From Bacillota bacterium (GTDB taxonomy: Bacteria > Bacillota > Negativicutes > Sporomusales > Sporomusaceae), in NCBI GenBank assembly GCA_017889705.1, contig JAGGAB010000058.1:1-41127 (forward strand): a stretch of DNA of 41,127 bases, written 5' to 3'. Below the pieces are notes generated by a model. The model ran no database searches and was not told the origin of the DNA. It worked only from the letters and a program-made list of their open reading frames with translations. Made by a program: the position numbers and the translations under genes. How positions within the stretch are numbered: position 1 is the stretch's first letter; every line of letters starts with the position of its first letter. Shown here in pieces: positions 9,162 to 17,527 of this stretch.

Positions 9162-9847
9162 CAGAATAACCCCTTATCAGGCCAAGCTCTGTTATGTGAT
9201 CTGGCCCAAGTATTTAACCCGTATATCGCAGAAAATGTAATGCCACTGATAATCAGTACATAAAAGCCGGCCAGGGTAAGATCATTGGCTTCGGCAGCAA
9301 AATAAATAGCAAGCGGCAGGGTTTGGGTTTTCCCCGGAATATTACCGGCAACCATAATGGTTGCGCCAAATTCACCAAGCGCCCTTGAAAAAGAAAGCAC
9401 TAGTCCTGCTACCAGCCCCGGCCAGGCCAGCGGAATGGTTACTGTCCAAAATACCCGCCATTCATTGGCACCTAATGTTCTGGCCGCATCCTCAAGAGTT
9501 GAGTTGACTCCTTGGAAAGCAGCCTTGGCACTTTGGTACATAAGCGGAAAAGCAACTACCGCTCCTGCCAGCATCGCAGCATAAGGAGTAAAAATAATCT
9601 GCGTATAAAAAACATTGTTGAGTACTTGTCCAACCGGGCCTTGTTTACCGATTAACAAGAGCAATAAGAATCCGGTAACCACCGGCGGCAGCACCAGCGG
9701 CATAATCAATACAGCCTCAAGAACTGCCTTGCCGGCGAAATCCCTGTTCCGCAGCCAATAGGCCAATGATATGCCTGATATAGATACAAGTATAAGCGAC
9801 ATGAACGCTACTTTAATCGAAAGTATAACCGGCTGCCATTCAGTCAT
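9161..9847 (-). CDS. modB: ABC transporter permease, molybdate/tungstate (ModB-like)
   Basis: 228 residues with five to six hydrophobic segments. The cytoplasmic loop EDAARTLGANEWRVFWTVTIPLAWPGLVAG is the EAA contact for the ATPase, and SRALGEFGATIMVAGNIPGKTQTLP is very characteristic of ModB/TupB-type permeases. AGGTGG eight bases before ATG 9847 sets the start. No substrate-binding protein gene is found on either side, so the binding protein must be encoded elsewhere or shared. Divergent from the HTH regulator at 10011. Confidence 0.83.
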   Translation of the reverse strand: MTEWQPVILSIKVAFMSLILVSISGISLAYWLRNRDFAGKAVLEAVLIMPLVLPPVVTGFLLLLLIGKQGPVGQVLNNVFYTQIIFTPYAAMLAGAVVAFPLMYQSAKAAFQGVNSTLEDAARTLGANEWRVFWTVTIPLAWPGLVAGLVLSFSRALGEFGATIMVAGNIPGKTQTLPLAIYFAAEANDLTLAGFYVLIISGITFSAIYGLNTWARSHNRAWPDKGLF

Positions 9848-10010
9848 CAGTGTTCCACCTTTATTATTCCACACAAAATCTATATAAACAAAACATCAAC
9901 TAACATAACTTAACAAAAATCAATATATTACGTATGGTGTTATTATAATATTCGTTGTATTATATTAGCAAGAGCTATTTGAAAATTTCACTGAAAATAA
10001 TGGAGGCTTT
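9848..10010. promoter_or_regulatory. Divergent promoter region between modBC and its putative regulator
   Basis: This 163-bp AT-rich gap separates the two divergent start codons. It holds a TATAAT on the plus strand at 9944-9949 and nearby TTGTAT and TATATT elements, plausibly overlapping promoters. GGAGG precedes the plus-strand start. I see no convincing long palindrome; a regulator site is expected here but not proven. Confidence 0.4.
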
Positions 10011-10931
10011 ATGAGCGAAAATTCTCCTTATACACCGCAAGAAGTTGCCAAAATATTAAAAATCTCCAAATTCACAGTGTACGAAATGATAAAACGCGGC
10101 GATCTTGCGGCTTATCATATTGGACGCAAAGTCCGGGTTGATGCCCGTGACCTTGATTTGTATATTCAAAAATCAAGAGGAACCAGCCCGGTGCAAATGC
10201 CATCAGCTGCCTCGGCTCCTATACCCAGCGGTTTTATTATCTGCGGCCAGGATACCGTTTTAGATATTCTCACCAGGTATCTGGAAAAGGAACTCCCCCA
10301 AGTAAGTGTGCTGCGCAACTATGTCGGGAGTATGGAAGGCTTGCTGGCACTTTATCATAACACCGCCAATGTCGCTACTTCCCATCTTTGGGATGGCGAC
10401 ACCGACACCTACAACCTGCCTTACATCCGCAGTCTGCTGCCAGGCCACCGGGCAGTTCTTATTAACCTGGTTTATCGTAATATCGGCTTCTATGTTGCCA
10501 AAAACAATCCCCTGAACATTACCGGCTGGCAAGATCTCACCAAGCCAGACTTACGCCTAATCAACCGGGAACGCGGTTCCGGCGCGCGGGTACTGCTTGA
10601 TGAGCAGCTCCGTAAGTTAGACATCGATTTTTCTACGCTCAGAGGCTATGGTAGCGAAGAAACCAGCCATCTGACAGTAGCCAGCACAGTAGCCCGTGGT
10701 GATGCCGATGTTGGCGTGGGCATTGAAAAAGCAGCTCTGCAAGTGGCCAATGTCGAGTTTATCCCTCTTAGAAAAGAACGGTATGATATTGTAATCCGCA
10801 AAGAAGATCTTGACAAACCCCATTTTCAGACACTCTTTGCCATTCTTCGTTCCACTGCTTTTCGTGACCAGATAGCCGGTTTAGGCGGTTATGACACCGT
10901 TCATACCGGCCAGATTATGGGACAAACTTAA
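10011..10931 (+). CDS. One-component regulator: helix-turn-helix fused to a periplasmic-binding-protein-like (molybdate-type) domain
   Basis: 306 residues. Residues 7-57 are an excisionase/MerR-like DNA-binding domain (YTPQEVAKILKISKFTVYEMIKRGDL, then HIGRKVRVDARDLDLYI). A Pro/Ser-rich linker follows, then from about 75 a type-2 binding-protein fold (GSMEGLLAL, LINRERGSGARVLLDEQL, TVARGDADVGVGIEKAA) of the kind grouped as molybdate-binding domain proteins. There is no signal peptide, so this domain acts inside the cell, presumably sensing oxyanion. Placed back to back with modBC, it probably controls that transporter. GGAGG precedes ATG 10011, and a strong terminator follows. Confidence 0.83.
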   Translation: MSENSPYTPQEVAKILKISKFTVYEMIKRGDLAAYHIGRKVRVDARDLDLYIQKSRGTSPVQMPSAASAPIPSGFIICGQDTVLDILTRYLEKELPQVSVLRNYVGSMEGLLALYHNTANVATSHLWDGDTDTYNLPYIRSLLPGHRAVLINLVYRNIGFYVAKNNPLNITGWQDLTKPDLRLINRERGSGARVLLDEQLRKLDIDFSTLRGYGSEETSHLTVASTVARGDADVGVGIEKAALQVANVEFIPLRKERYDIVIRKEDLDKPHFQTLFAILRSTAFRDQIAGLGGYDTVHTGQIMGQT

Positions 10932-10941
10932 TACGTAAGGA

Positions 10942-10973
10942 AAGCCAGCGGCTTCACCAGCCGCTGGCTTTTT
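10942..10973. terminator. Bidirectional terminator between convergent regulator and ClC genes
   Basis: A perfect 11-bp stem (AAGCCAGCGGC with its complement, 10942-10952 and 10960-10970) and a 7-base loop is followed by Ts on the plus strand and closely by the minus-strand gene end. It serves the regulator and probably also the ClC gene. Confidence 0.85.
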
Positions 10974-12220
10974 CTATCTTCGTGCTCTTGCTTTTTCTAT
11001 ATCGTCCGGTCTGCGAGCTTCATATACAGTTTTTCCCTCATCATAACACAAACACGAAATTTTACCGGCAATTATTACCTGACTTGGATAAACGCTGCGA
11101 TGGCCTGAAAGCAAATAACTGACTGAGCAGCTTACTGCAGCATATGTCATAATATCACTTCCAAATAATTCGGCAGCCATAACGATAGCGGTGACCGGAA
11201 CATTTACAACTGCCGCTAAAAGGGCAACCATACCCAGTATAGCATACACCGTTATATCAATACTCCCGCAAAGCTGTCCAAACAGATTGCCGGCCGCAGT
11301 CCCGACAATCATAATCGGCAGAATGATGCCCCCGCTGCCGCCACAACCAAGCGTTATTCCTGTTGCGATTGTTTTCCAGAAAAAAGCAGAAACTGCCAGC
11401 GTCTGCCCGCTAATCCCTTTTTCCAGCAATTGCAGCCCTAGTCCCAAATACAGCGGGCTAACGAAATACCCGATCATGACCAGCATCATGCCGCCAATAA
11501 AGGCCTTTGCCGGTTGAGCTAAAGGTACTCCCGAAAAAACATTCTTCCCAAAATTGATTGTATGAATAAAAAAAATCGCCAATAACCCACACACCAAGCC
11601 TAGCAGAAGCGATTGAATACCAAGATAAAAACTTGCCGCCACAGTGGTCGGCAAATAAAAGTAATGTAGCCCCAGTAACCGGCATACATATAAACCGGTC
11701 ATCCCTGATACTAACCCAGGATAAAGCGTATCATGGGCGATTTTCCCAACAAAAAGCACCTCAATGCCAAAGATGGCCCCCGCCACCGGAGTCCCGAATA
11801 CACAGGCAAAACCGGCGCTTAAACCACAAATAACCAACTTACGGCAATCTGCGTTACTGACTTTCAACAACCTCGCCCATGCTGATGCTAGTATTGCGCC
11901 AATCTGGGCCGCCGGTCCCTCTTTCCCGGCAGAACCGCCTGCAGCAATGGTGATGATAGTCGCCAGCATTTTTAGCGGCAGCTCGGTTAGCCGTAAGTAG
12001 CCCGATTGTTGATGAATGCCCTCAATGACTTTATCACAGCCACCTGTTGTCTGCATTCCTTAATCGCCCATGCCAATACTGTTAGAAAAACAGCCACACC
12101 GCCCCCAACAACTATGCCTGTAGTTACCGCAAGCACCGTCCATTTGAGCCAATATAAAAGTGTGATTGCCTGTTCTTGCACAGCCTGTTTTAGCTGCCAA
12201 CACGCCGGCTTATCTTCCAT
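10974..12220 (-). pseudogene. ClC-family chloride channel/antiporter gene with internal deletion and frame change
   Basis: The N-terminal part is read from ATG 12220 (AGGTGG upstream) and gives the first membrane helix (LLYWLKWTVLAVTTGIVVGG), ending out of frame near 12000. The rest is in another frame from about 12056 to 10974 and has the ClC filter GGSAGKEGPAAQIG (gating Glu), the TPVAGAIFGIEVLF segment and GGSGGIILPIM. In intact ClC proteins a PW..LLPLGGLL helix and loop lie between the first helix and the CDKVIEGIH segment. Here the two join directly, so about 30-40 codons are missing at roughly 12040-12062. A single-base error cannot explain that. Either the gene is dead or the assembly lost a piece. 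Confidence 0.78.
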
Positions 12221-12242
12221 AGCATACCACCTTCGGAAAATG

Positions 12243-12273
12243 GGAGAAATGCCGCAAGGAGCAGCATTTCTCC
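12243..12273 (-). terminator. Hairpin between the small membrane protein gene and the ClC gene
   Basis: Ten-base arms GGAGAAATGC / GCATTTCTCC (12243-12252 and 12264-12273) with an 11-base loop lie 8 bp after the small ORF. On the minus strand they are followed by a weak T-containing run, so this may attenuate rather than end transcription. Confidence 0.5.
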
Positions 12274-12280
12274 TAACCAA

Positions 12281-12508
12281 TTATTTCTTTGTTACCAAGG
12301 GAACCAAACAGGCAAGCGTAAATATCACATATGACACACTAGTCATAACCGCATTGTTTGTTGTACCACCTTGGTGCGCCAGAAAGAATCCTATCCAAAA
12401 TCCCCAGAACGCGGCATTCATTAATGGTGCCCGATATTTTTTTCTCCACGATACATCAGGCGTACTATTAGGATTAGGATTGATATTAGGCGTAGGATTT
12501 GCAGTCAT
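12281..12508 (-). CDS. Small two-helix membrane protein of unknown function
   Basis: The product has 75 residues: an Asn/Pro-rich N-terminus, a basic patch (WRKKYRAP), then two hydrophobic stretches (about 30-46 and 53-71) ending in KK. AAAGGAGG precedes ATG 12508 at good spacing. It lies 38 bp downstream of the LctP-type permease on the same strand. I do not recognise the family. Its position suggests an accessory subunit of that permease, as small proteins are for some other carriers, but this is inference. Confidence 0.7.
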   Translation of the reverse strand: MTANPTPNINPNPNSTPDVSWRKKYRAPLMNAAFWGFWIGFFLAHQGGTTNNAVMTSVSYVIFTLACLVPLVTKK

Positions 12509-12546
12509 TCCAATACCTCCTTTGTATATTTCGCATGATTATTGCC

Positions 12547-14127
12547 TTAAGGCAGACTCGTAAACAGCAGGTAGGCAAAAATCCAGGCGTTAATGCCTAC
12601 AAGCAGCGAAATGATTACACAATAGGGTATTGTTCTGTTCATTACTTCGCCTTCACGTCCTTCAAGACCAACTGTTGCCGAGCCAATTAATACTTTTGAC
12701 GGAGCAATGGCGCAACCGACAGAACCGCCTACCGACTGCACAGCGCACATAATTACCGTACTAATCCCGAGCACTCTGGCTGTCTCAAATTGCAGAGCGC
12801 CAAACATGACATTAGAGTTAGTATTGCTGCCGGTCAAAAATGCCCCCAGCACACCAATAAAGGGTGAGAATATCGGGAACAGGATACCGGTAGAATTGGC
12901 AATGCCTTTTGCCAGAAGGTTAGTCATGCCGGTATCATTCATAATCAGCGCCATCATAACCATGGTAGTTATGCCAATGCTTGTCGGAACACACTGCGAT
13001 ACCGTGGCTTTAAATGCTCCGCCGAACGCGCCAGGTTTCCATTTTCCTGTCATCTTGAAGATAATAAACGCGCATAGAGCGGCAAACAATAGTAGTGGTG
13101 CCGGATGCGAAAAAACATTAATTTTTGAATACATTTTTTCGGCTTTTACCGCAAAACCGGCAGCCGTTGTTATTGCCGGATAATTTAAGCCCCAGGTATA
13201 GGGAGCAAAGATTGCTGAAATTGATTTGATCTGCGTCATTACACAGAGTGCAATTAAGATATAATACGGTAAAAACGCCATATGAAATCCCATATAAGGC
13301 TTTTCTGTTCCTTGTTTAGTCACACTGGGTTCTTGACGATAAATTGTTTTAGCTAATATGGCCATGGTTCCGCAGCCGCAAAGTGCCGGAATCAAGGTTG
13401 CAAGTTGAGCTGCGCCAAGTTTATTCATAACCCAGCACATACAGGCCATTACGGTTCCGGTTATCAAAACCGCCGGCAGGCCTTTTTTTACAGCCTGAAA
13501 ACCGCCATAAATATGGCATACGGAAATACCGGTAAGGTAAATAGGTACAGCAAACAAAATTGCCATCCATGGACCGATTATTTCGCCGGGAATCTTGGTG
13601 GCCAGCTGAATTGTATAATAAGATGACCCCATAGAACCAAAGCTGATTGACCAGGAATGCCCTACCAGACAAGTAGCAGCCGCAACCGCCGGCCGAAATC
13701 CCATAACCAGCATAATCGGCGCAACAACAGCAACCGGTACACCAAATCCGGCGATCCCCTGCATAAAGCTGGCAAAACACCAGGACATAAGTAAACATTG
13801 TAATAACTTTTCTTCTGTCACCTGTATCATAGTATCGCCAATGACTTTGATTGCGCCATTTTTCTCGACAAAATTGTAGAGAAAAACCGCACCCCAGATA
13901 ATTAGCAAAACATACAGCGACATGGCCATGCCCTTACTGTTGGCCAAAGCCAATATTCTAGAATCTCCCCCAAAAGCAATTAGCCCGATAATTACTGCCG
14001 TAAACCAGGAAACTGCTCCAGATTTCGGTGCGCCCCATTTAAACAGTAAAATAGTGGATAGCAAGACTAAGATCGGTAGGAAAGCTAATATCCAGTTTGT
14101 AAGTGTTAAGGCAGTACCCTTATCCAT
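12547..14127 (-). CDS. LctP-family permease (L-lactate/glycolate type; possible oxalate importer here)
   Basis: The 526-residue polytopic protein has more than ten hydrophobic segments. Family hallmarks are FMQGIAGFGVPVAVVAPIM, VGHSWSISFGSMGSSYY, GVLGAFLTGSNTNSNVMFGALQ and QSVGGSVGCAIAPSKVLIGSATVGLEGREGEVMNRT. Known members bring in lactate or glycolate with protons. GGAAGGAGG before ATG 14127 sets the start; an upstream extension to 14208 reaches into hairpin sequence and has no ribosome site. It follows the OOR genes on the same strand, so the substrate is plausibly oxalate, glyoxylate or glycolate rather than lactate (inference). Confidence 0.85.
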   Translation of the reverse strand: MDKGTALTLTNWILAFLPILVLLSTILLFKWGAPKSGAVSWFTAVIIGLIAFGGDSRILALANSKGMAMSLYVLLIIWGAVFLYNFVEKNGAIKVIGDTMIQVTEEKLLQCLLMSWCFASFMQGIAGFGVPVAVVAPIMLVMGFRPAVAAATCLVGHSWSISFGSMGSSYYTIQLATKIPGEIIGPWMAILFAVPIYLTGISVCHIYGGFQAVKKGLPAVLITGTVMACMCWVMNKLGAAQLATLIPALCGCGTMAILAKTIYRQEPSVTKQGTEKPYMGFHMAFLPYYILIALCVMTQIKSISAIFAPYTWGLNYPAITTAAGFAVKAEKMYSKINVFSHPAPLLLFAALCAFIIFKMTGKWKPGAFGGAFKATVSQCVPTSIGITTMVMMALIMNDTGMTNLLAKGIANSTGILFPIFSPFIGVLGAFLTGSNTNSNVMFGALQFETARVLGISTVIMCAVQSVGGSVGCAIAPSKVLIGSATVGLEGREGEVMNRTIPYCVIISLLVGINAWIFAYLLFTSLP

Positions 14128-14151
14128 ACAACCGAGCCTCCTTCCAAACAT

Positions 14152-14222
14152 TTGCCAATGTAAACAAATGCTTTTTACATTAGCAAGTCCCTGGTTCTTT
14201 TTGTTCACACAAGAACCAGGGA
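14152..14222 (-). promoter_or_regulatory. Two tandem stem-loops between OOR beta and the permease
   Basis: The first in the transcript (14188-14222) has a perfect 12-bp stem, TCCCTGGTTCTT with its complement, and an 11-base loop. The second (14152-14186) has 13-base arms (TTGCTAATGTAAA, one wobble) with a 9-base loop. The first is not followed by a solid U-run, so partial termination or mRNA processing is more likely than a full stop. They sit just before the permease ribosome site. Confidence 0.6.
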
Positions 14223-14255
14223 CCTACTGGCATACGCCTATTTAGTTTTTACTAG

Positions 14256-15221
<966 letters not shown>

Positions 15222-15234
15222 TTACTCCTCCTTA

Positions 15235-16479
15235 TTATTTACTGGGGGCAGCTTCATTCTTAGCAGCATTAATCTGGGAAGCGCCTTCATGATAATCATT
15301 GAAGTTGACCCAAGTACCGCTTTGAATAAGTTTGCCGGCTTTTAGTGTTTCCTGCATCATTTCAGCCATAGCGAAGAATTCATCATGAGTGATGGTTTCG
15401 CCGCCCAGACCTGAGGTAAAGCTCTGGATAATCGGCTTATTCAAAATTTCAGACATTGCAGCTTTTACTTCAGTGGAGAGTACGCCGCCAGCACAGGGAG
15501 CACCATAGGAGGTACCGGTATCAATAACACCGGCAACCTTAAACTTGGTCAGAATTTCTTGCAGCGCATCATCCGGGAACGGACGGAACCAGCGAATCCT
15601 GCACATACCAACCTTGTAACCAGCTTCACGGAGATATTTTATCGCACTGCGGCAGGTAACCGCATGAGCGCCTTGCAGCACAAATACCATATCGGCATCA
15701 TCAGTCATATACTCTTCAACAAACGGAGCATATGTACGGCCAAACACCTGGGCAAATTCTTCGGTTGCCTGGACAATCTTTTCTTTAACCTTTGTCATAA
15801 CAACATGGCGGTCCCACTCCAGAGGAGGTCCCATTTCAGGTTCAATCTGTGGTCCCATAATAACAGGATTCTTGGTATCCAGGCGGAATTGGGGGTTAAA
15901 CTTAGGTAAATATTTATCAACTTGCTCTTGGGCAGGCATTTCATAATCCTGAGCAATATGAGTGACAAAATAGCCGTCCATGGCCACAATTTGCGGCAGC
16001 ATGACTTCAGGATCTTCGCCAATCCGGAAATACATAAGGCTATTGTCTAAGGATTCCTGAGCATCTTGCGCCCAGCCATAAATCCAGCCATTATCACGAA
16101 GAGTCAGGCAATCAGTATGTTCAGAACCAAAGTCACCGGGGGGATCAAGCGTACGGTCGCCAACAATCGCCTGGATGGGGCAACGGCCACCGGCAATTGG
16201 TGAATAGGTTTCGAATGCATAGGTAACGCCTACACCGGAAGAACCGGTAGTGGCACGGGCACCGGCCATGGAGGCGCCATGAGCAATACTAAACTGGGCA
16301 TGTTCGCCTTCACCATGAACCATTTCGCATTTCATCGTACCATTGGCAATACGTTTTGCAAGCTCAGCCATAATGGCTGTATACGGACGGATAGGAAATG
16401 ACGCGGAAACATCTATATCGGCAAGCTGCCAAGCATCTGCAACAGCAGTTAACCCTGTACCTCTTTTCTTGATCGCCAT
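15235..16479 (-). CDS. Oxalate oxidoreductase, alpha subunit
   Basis: 414 residues. The TPP/substrate loop, YPIT in pyruvate enzymes and in KorA of this window, reads FPIRPY here, placing Arg31 where the Thr normally sits. IVGDRTLDPPGDF then supplies Arg109, Asp112 and Phe117. From memory these are the oxalate-contacting and switch-loop positions in the Moorella thermoacetica enzyme; its Tyr28 is Phe28 here. Numbering uses ATG 16479, nine bases after AGGAG; a GTG three codons earlier overlaps that site. The enzyme cleaves oxalate to two CO2 and reduces ferredoxin without CoA. Domain III (GMCRIRWFRPFP, TSYGAPCAGG) is intact. Confidence 0.83.
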   Translation of the reverse strand: MAIKKRGTGLTAVADAWQLADIDVSASFPIRPYTAIMAELAKRIANGTMKCEMVHGEGEHAQFSIAHGASMAGARATTGSSGVGVTYAFETYSPIAGGRCPIQAIVGDRTLDPPGDFGSEHTDCLTLRDNGWIYGWAQDAQESLDNSLMYFRIGEDPEVMLPQIVAMDGYFVTHIAQDYEMPAQEQVDKYLPKFNPQFRLDTKNPVIMGPQIEPEMGPPLEWDRHVVMTKVKEKIVQATEEFAQVFGRTYAPFVEEYMTDDADMVFVLQGAHAVTCRSAIKYLREAGYKVGMCRIRWFRPFPDDALQEILTKFKVAGVIDTGTSYGAPCAGGVLSTEVKAAMSEILNKPIIQSFTSGLGGETITHDEFFAMAEMMQETLKAGKLIQSGTWVNFNDYHEGASQINAAKNEAAPSK

Positions 16480-16491
16480 CTTATTCACTCC

Positions 16492-16782
16492 TTAATCATC
16501 AAAATCAAGTTCAGGCACGCGACTTACGGCCCCAACCGGACAAACATTACTGCAAACACCGCAACCTTTACAATATTTCAAGTTAAAGCTGATTCCTTCG
16601 TCCTTGGAGTAATTAACACAGGCATCCGGGCAATAAATATAACAGGTTTTGCACTCAGTGCATTGTTCTTTATCAACTACTGGACGGAGAAACCGCCAGT
16701 TTCCTGTAATCATACCCTCGTTTTCGGTCTGAGGGGACGGAACAATAGCAGCAAATGGCACTTGCTTATAAACTTTTGCCAT
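16492..16782 (-). CDS. Oxalate oxidoreductase, delta subunit (2[4Fe-4S] ferredoxin)
   Basis: A 96-residue ferredoxin-type subunit with CTECKTCYIYCP and CKGCGVCSNVCP, each supplying ligands for a [4Fe-4S] cluster. The N-terminal PFAAIVPSPQTEN lead and GNWRFLRPVVD are typical PFOR-delta features. It lies 2 bp after the gamma gene. As I recall, the Moorella enzyme carries gamma and delta as one fused chain, so the split genes here are the PFOR-like arrangement. Confidence 0.88.
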   Translation of the reverse strand: MAKVYKQVPFAAIVPSPQTENEGMITGNWRFLRPVVDKEQCTECKTCYIYCPDACVNYSKDEGISFNLKYCKGCGVCSNVCPVGAVSRVPELDFDD

Positions 16783-16784
16783 GT

Positions 16785-17423
16785 TTACACCTCCCTTAAA
16801 ATTAGAACAGCATCCCAGCCTTGCTGAACGGCTTTTTTGTTATCAGCAATTTCGAGCAGGGATTCGAGTTTTACAATTCCGCTTGCTTTGGCAACAGCAG
16901 CTGCCATGGCAGCGCCAACGCCGGCACCAATTTTGGTATCATCAATACAACCTTCAGTTCCGTCAAAGGTGTGGAAAACGCCAGCACCCAAAGCATCCGC
17001 ATCGATAGCGGCCACGGCTTTTACTTTACTTACATTTTCTTTTGGTGACATATATTTAATGAGATTGTTGATGTCCCGTTTGGTATTGATAACAACAACA
17101 CAGCCATCTTTACAGCCTTTGAGAATGTCGTTTCCTTTAACCAGAGTTTCTTCGGCAAGCACAATAACATCCGGGCGGTAATTTTCGTATTCATAGAAGG
17201 TTTCAATAGGTTCCGGGCTGATCCGGGCATAGCTCTTAACAGGAACGTTGATCCGGTCAGGCAGATCAACATAGTTATCAAAGGACTGATTGAACTTTCC
17301 TTCGAGTTTACCTGCCTTGGCAAGCAGGGTAGCCGTGTCGCGAGCTTCTTTGGCTAGGGTAACCCCCCTAGTCCATACAGTAACTTCCTGCATCTTGGCG
17401 TCAACAGCAACAGCCAGTGTCAT
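16785..17423 (-). CDS. Oxalate oxidoreductase, gamma subunit
   Basis: The 212-residue protein belongs to the gamma domain of 2-oxoacid oxidoreductases: VTVWTRGVTLAKEARDTATLLAKAG at the start and PVKSYARISPEPIETFYEYENYRPDVIVLAEETLV in the middle. The usual GGQG loop is replaced by TRGVTLAKE, as in PFOR-type gammas that deal with different acceptors. AAAAGGGGGAG precedes ATG 17423. It is first of the four OOR genes, 104 bp after the AAA+ ATPase gene; that gap has no clear terminator, so readthrough from the ATPase gene is likely. Confidence 0.85.
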   Translation of the reverse strand: MTLAVAVDAKMQEVTVWTRGVTLAKEARDTATLLAKAGKLEGKFNQSFDNYVDLPDRINVPVKSYARISPEPIETFYEYENYRPDVIVLAEETLVKGNDILKGCKDGCVVVINTKRDINNLIKYMSPKENVSKVKAVAAIDADALGAGVFHTFDGTEGCIDDTKIGAGVGAAMAAAVAKASGIVKLESLLEIADNKKAVQQGWDAVLILREV

Positions 17424-17527
17424 TTTCTCTCCCCCTTTTAATACTTTTCAAATTGACTACAGGTGACCGACCGTTAGACCAGACTTACCGTCCTTTAGCT
17501 TTCACCCCCGCCGGCAAAACTGCCTGA

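Noticed and set aside
10974..12056. A complete short ClC protein starting at ATG 12056
   Set aside because: It would lack the first helices of the ClC fold, and the missing N-terminal helix is present in another frame upstream.
14128..14208. A 27-codon N-terminal extension of the LctP permease
   Set aside because: It overlaps the two hairpins and lacks a ribosome site, whereas ATG 14127 has GGAAGGAGG at good spacing.
15235..17423. Ordinary pyruvate:ferredoxin oxidoreductase
   Set aside because: The gene order and lengths fit, but Arg replaces the substrate-binding Thr in alpha and further charged residues match an oxalate enzyme.
17424..17527. A riboswitch in the leader of the OOR gamma gene
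   Set aside because: A GGTGA/TCACC closing stem can be drawn, but I could match no known riboswitch core, and the region is probably just an intergenic spacer.
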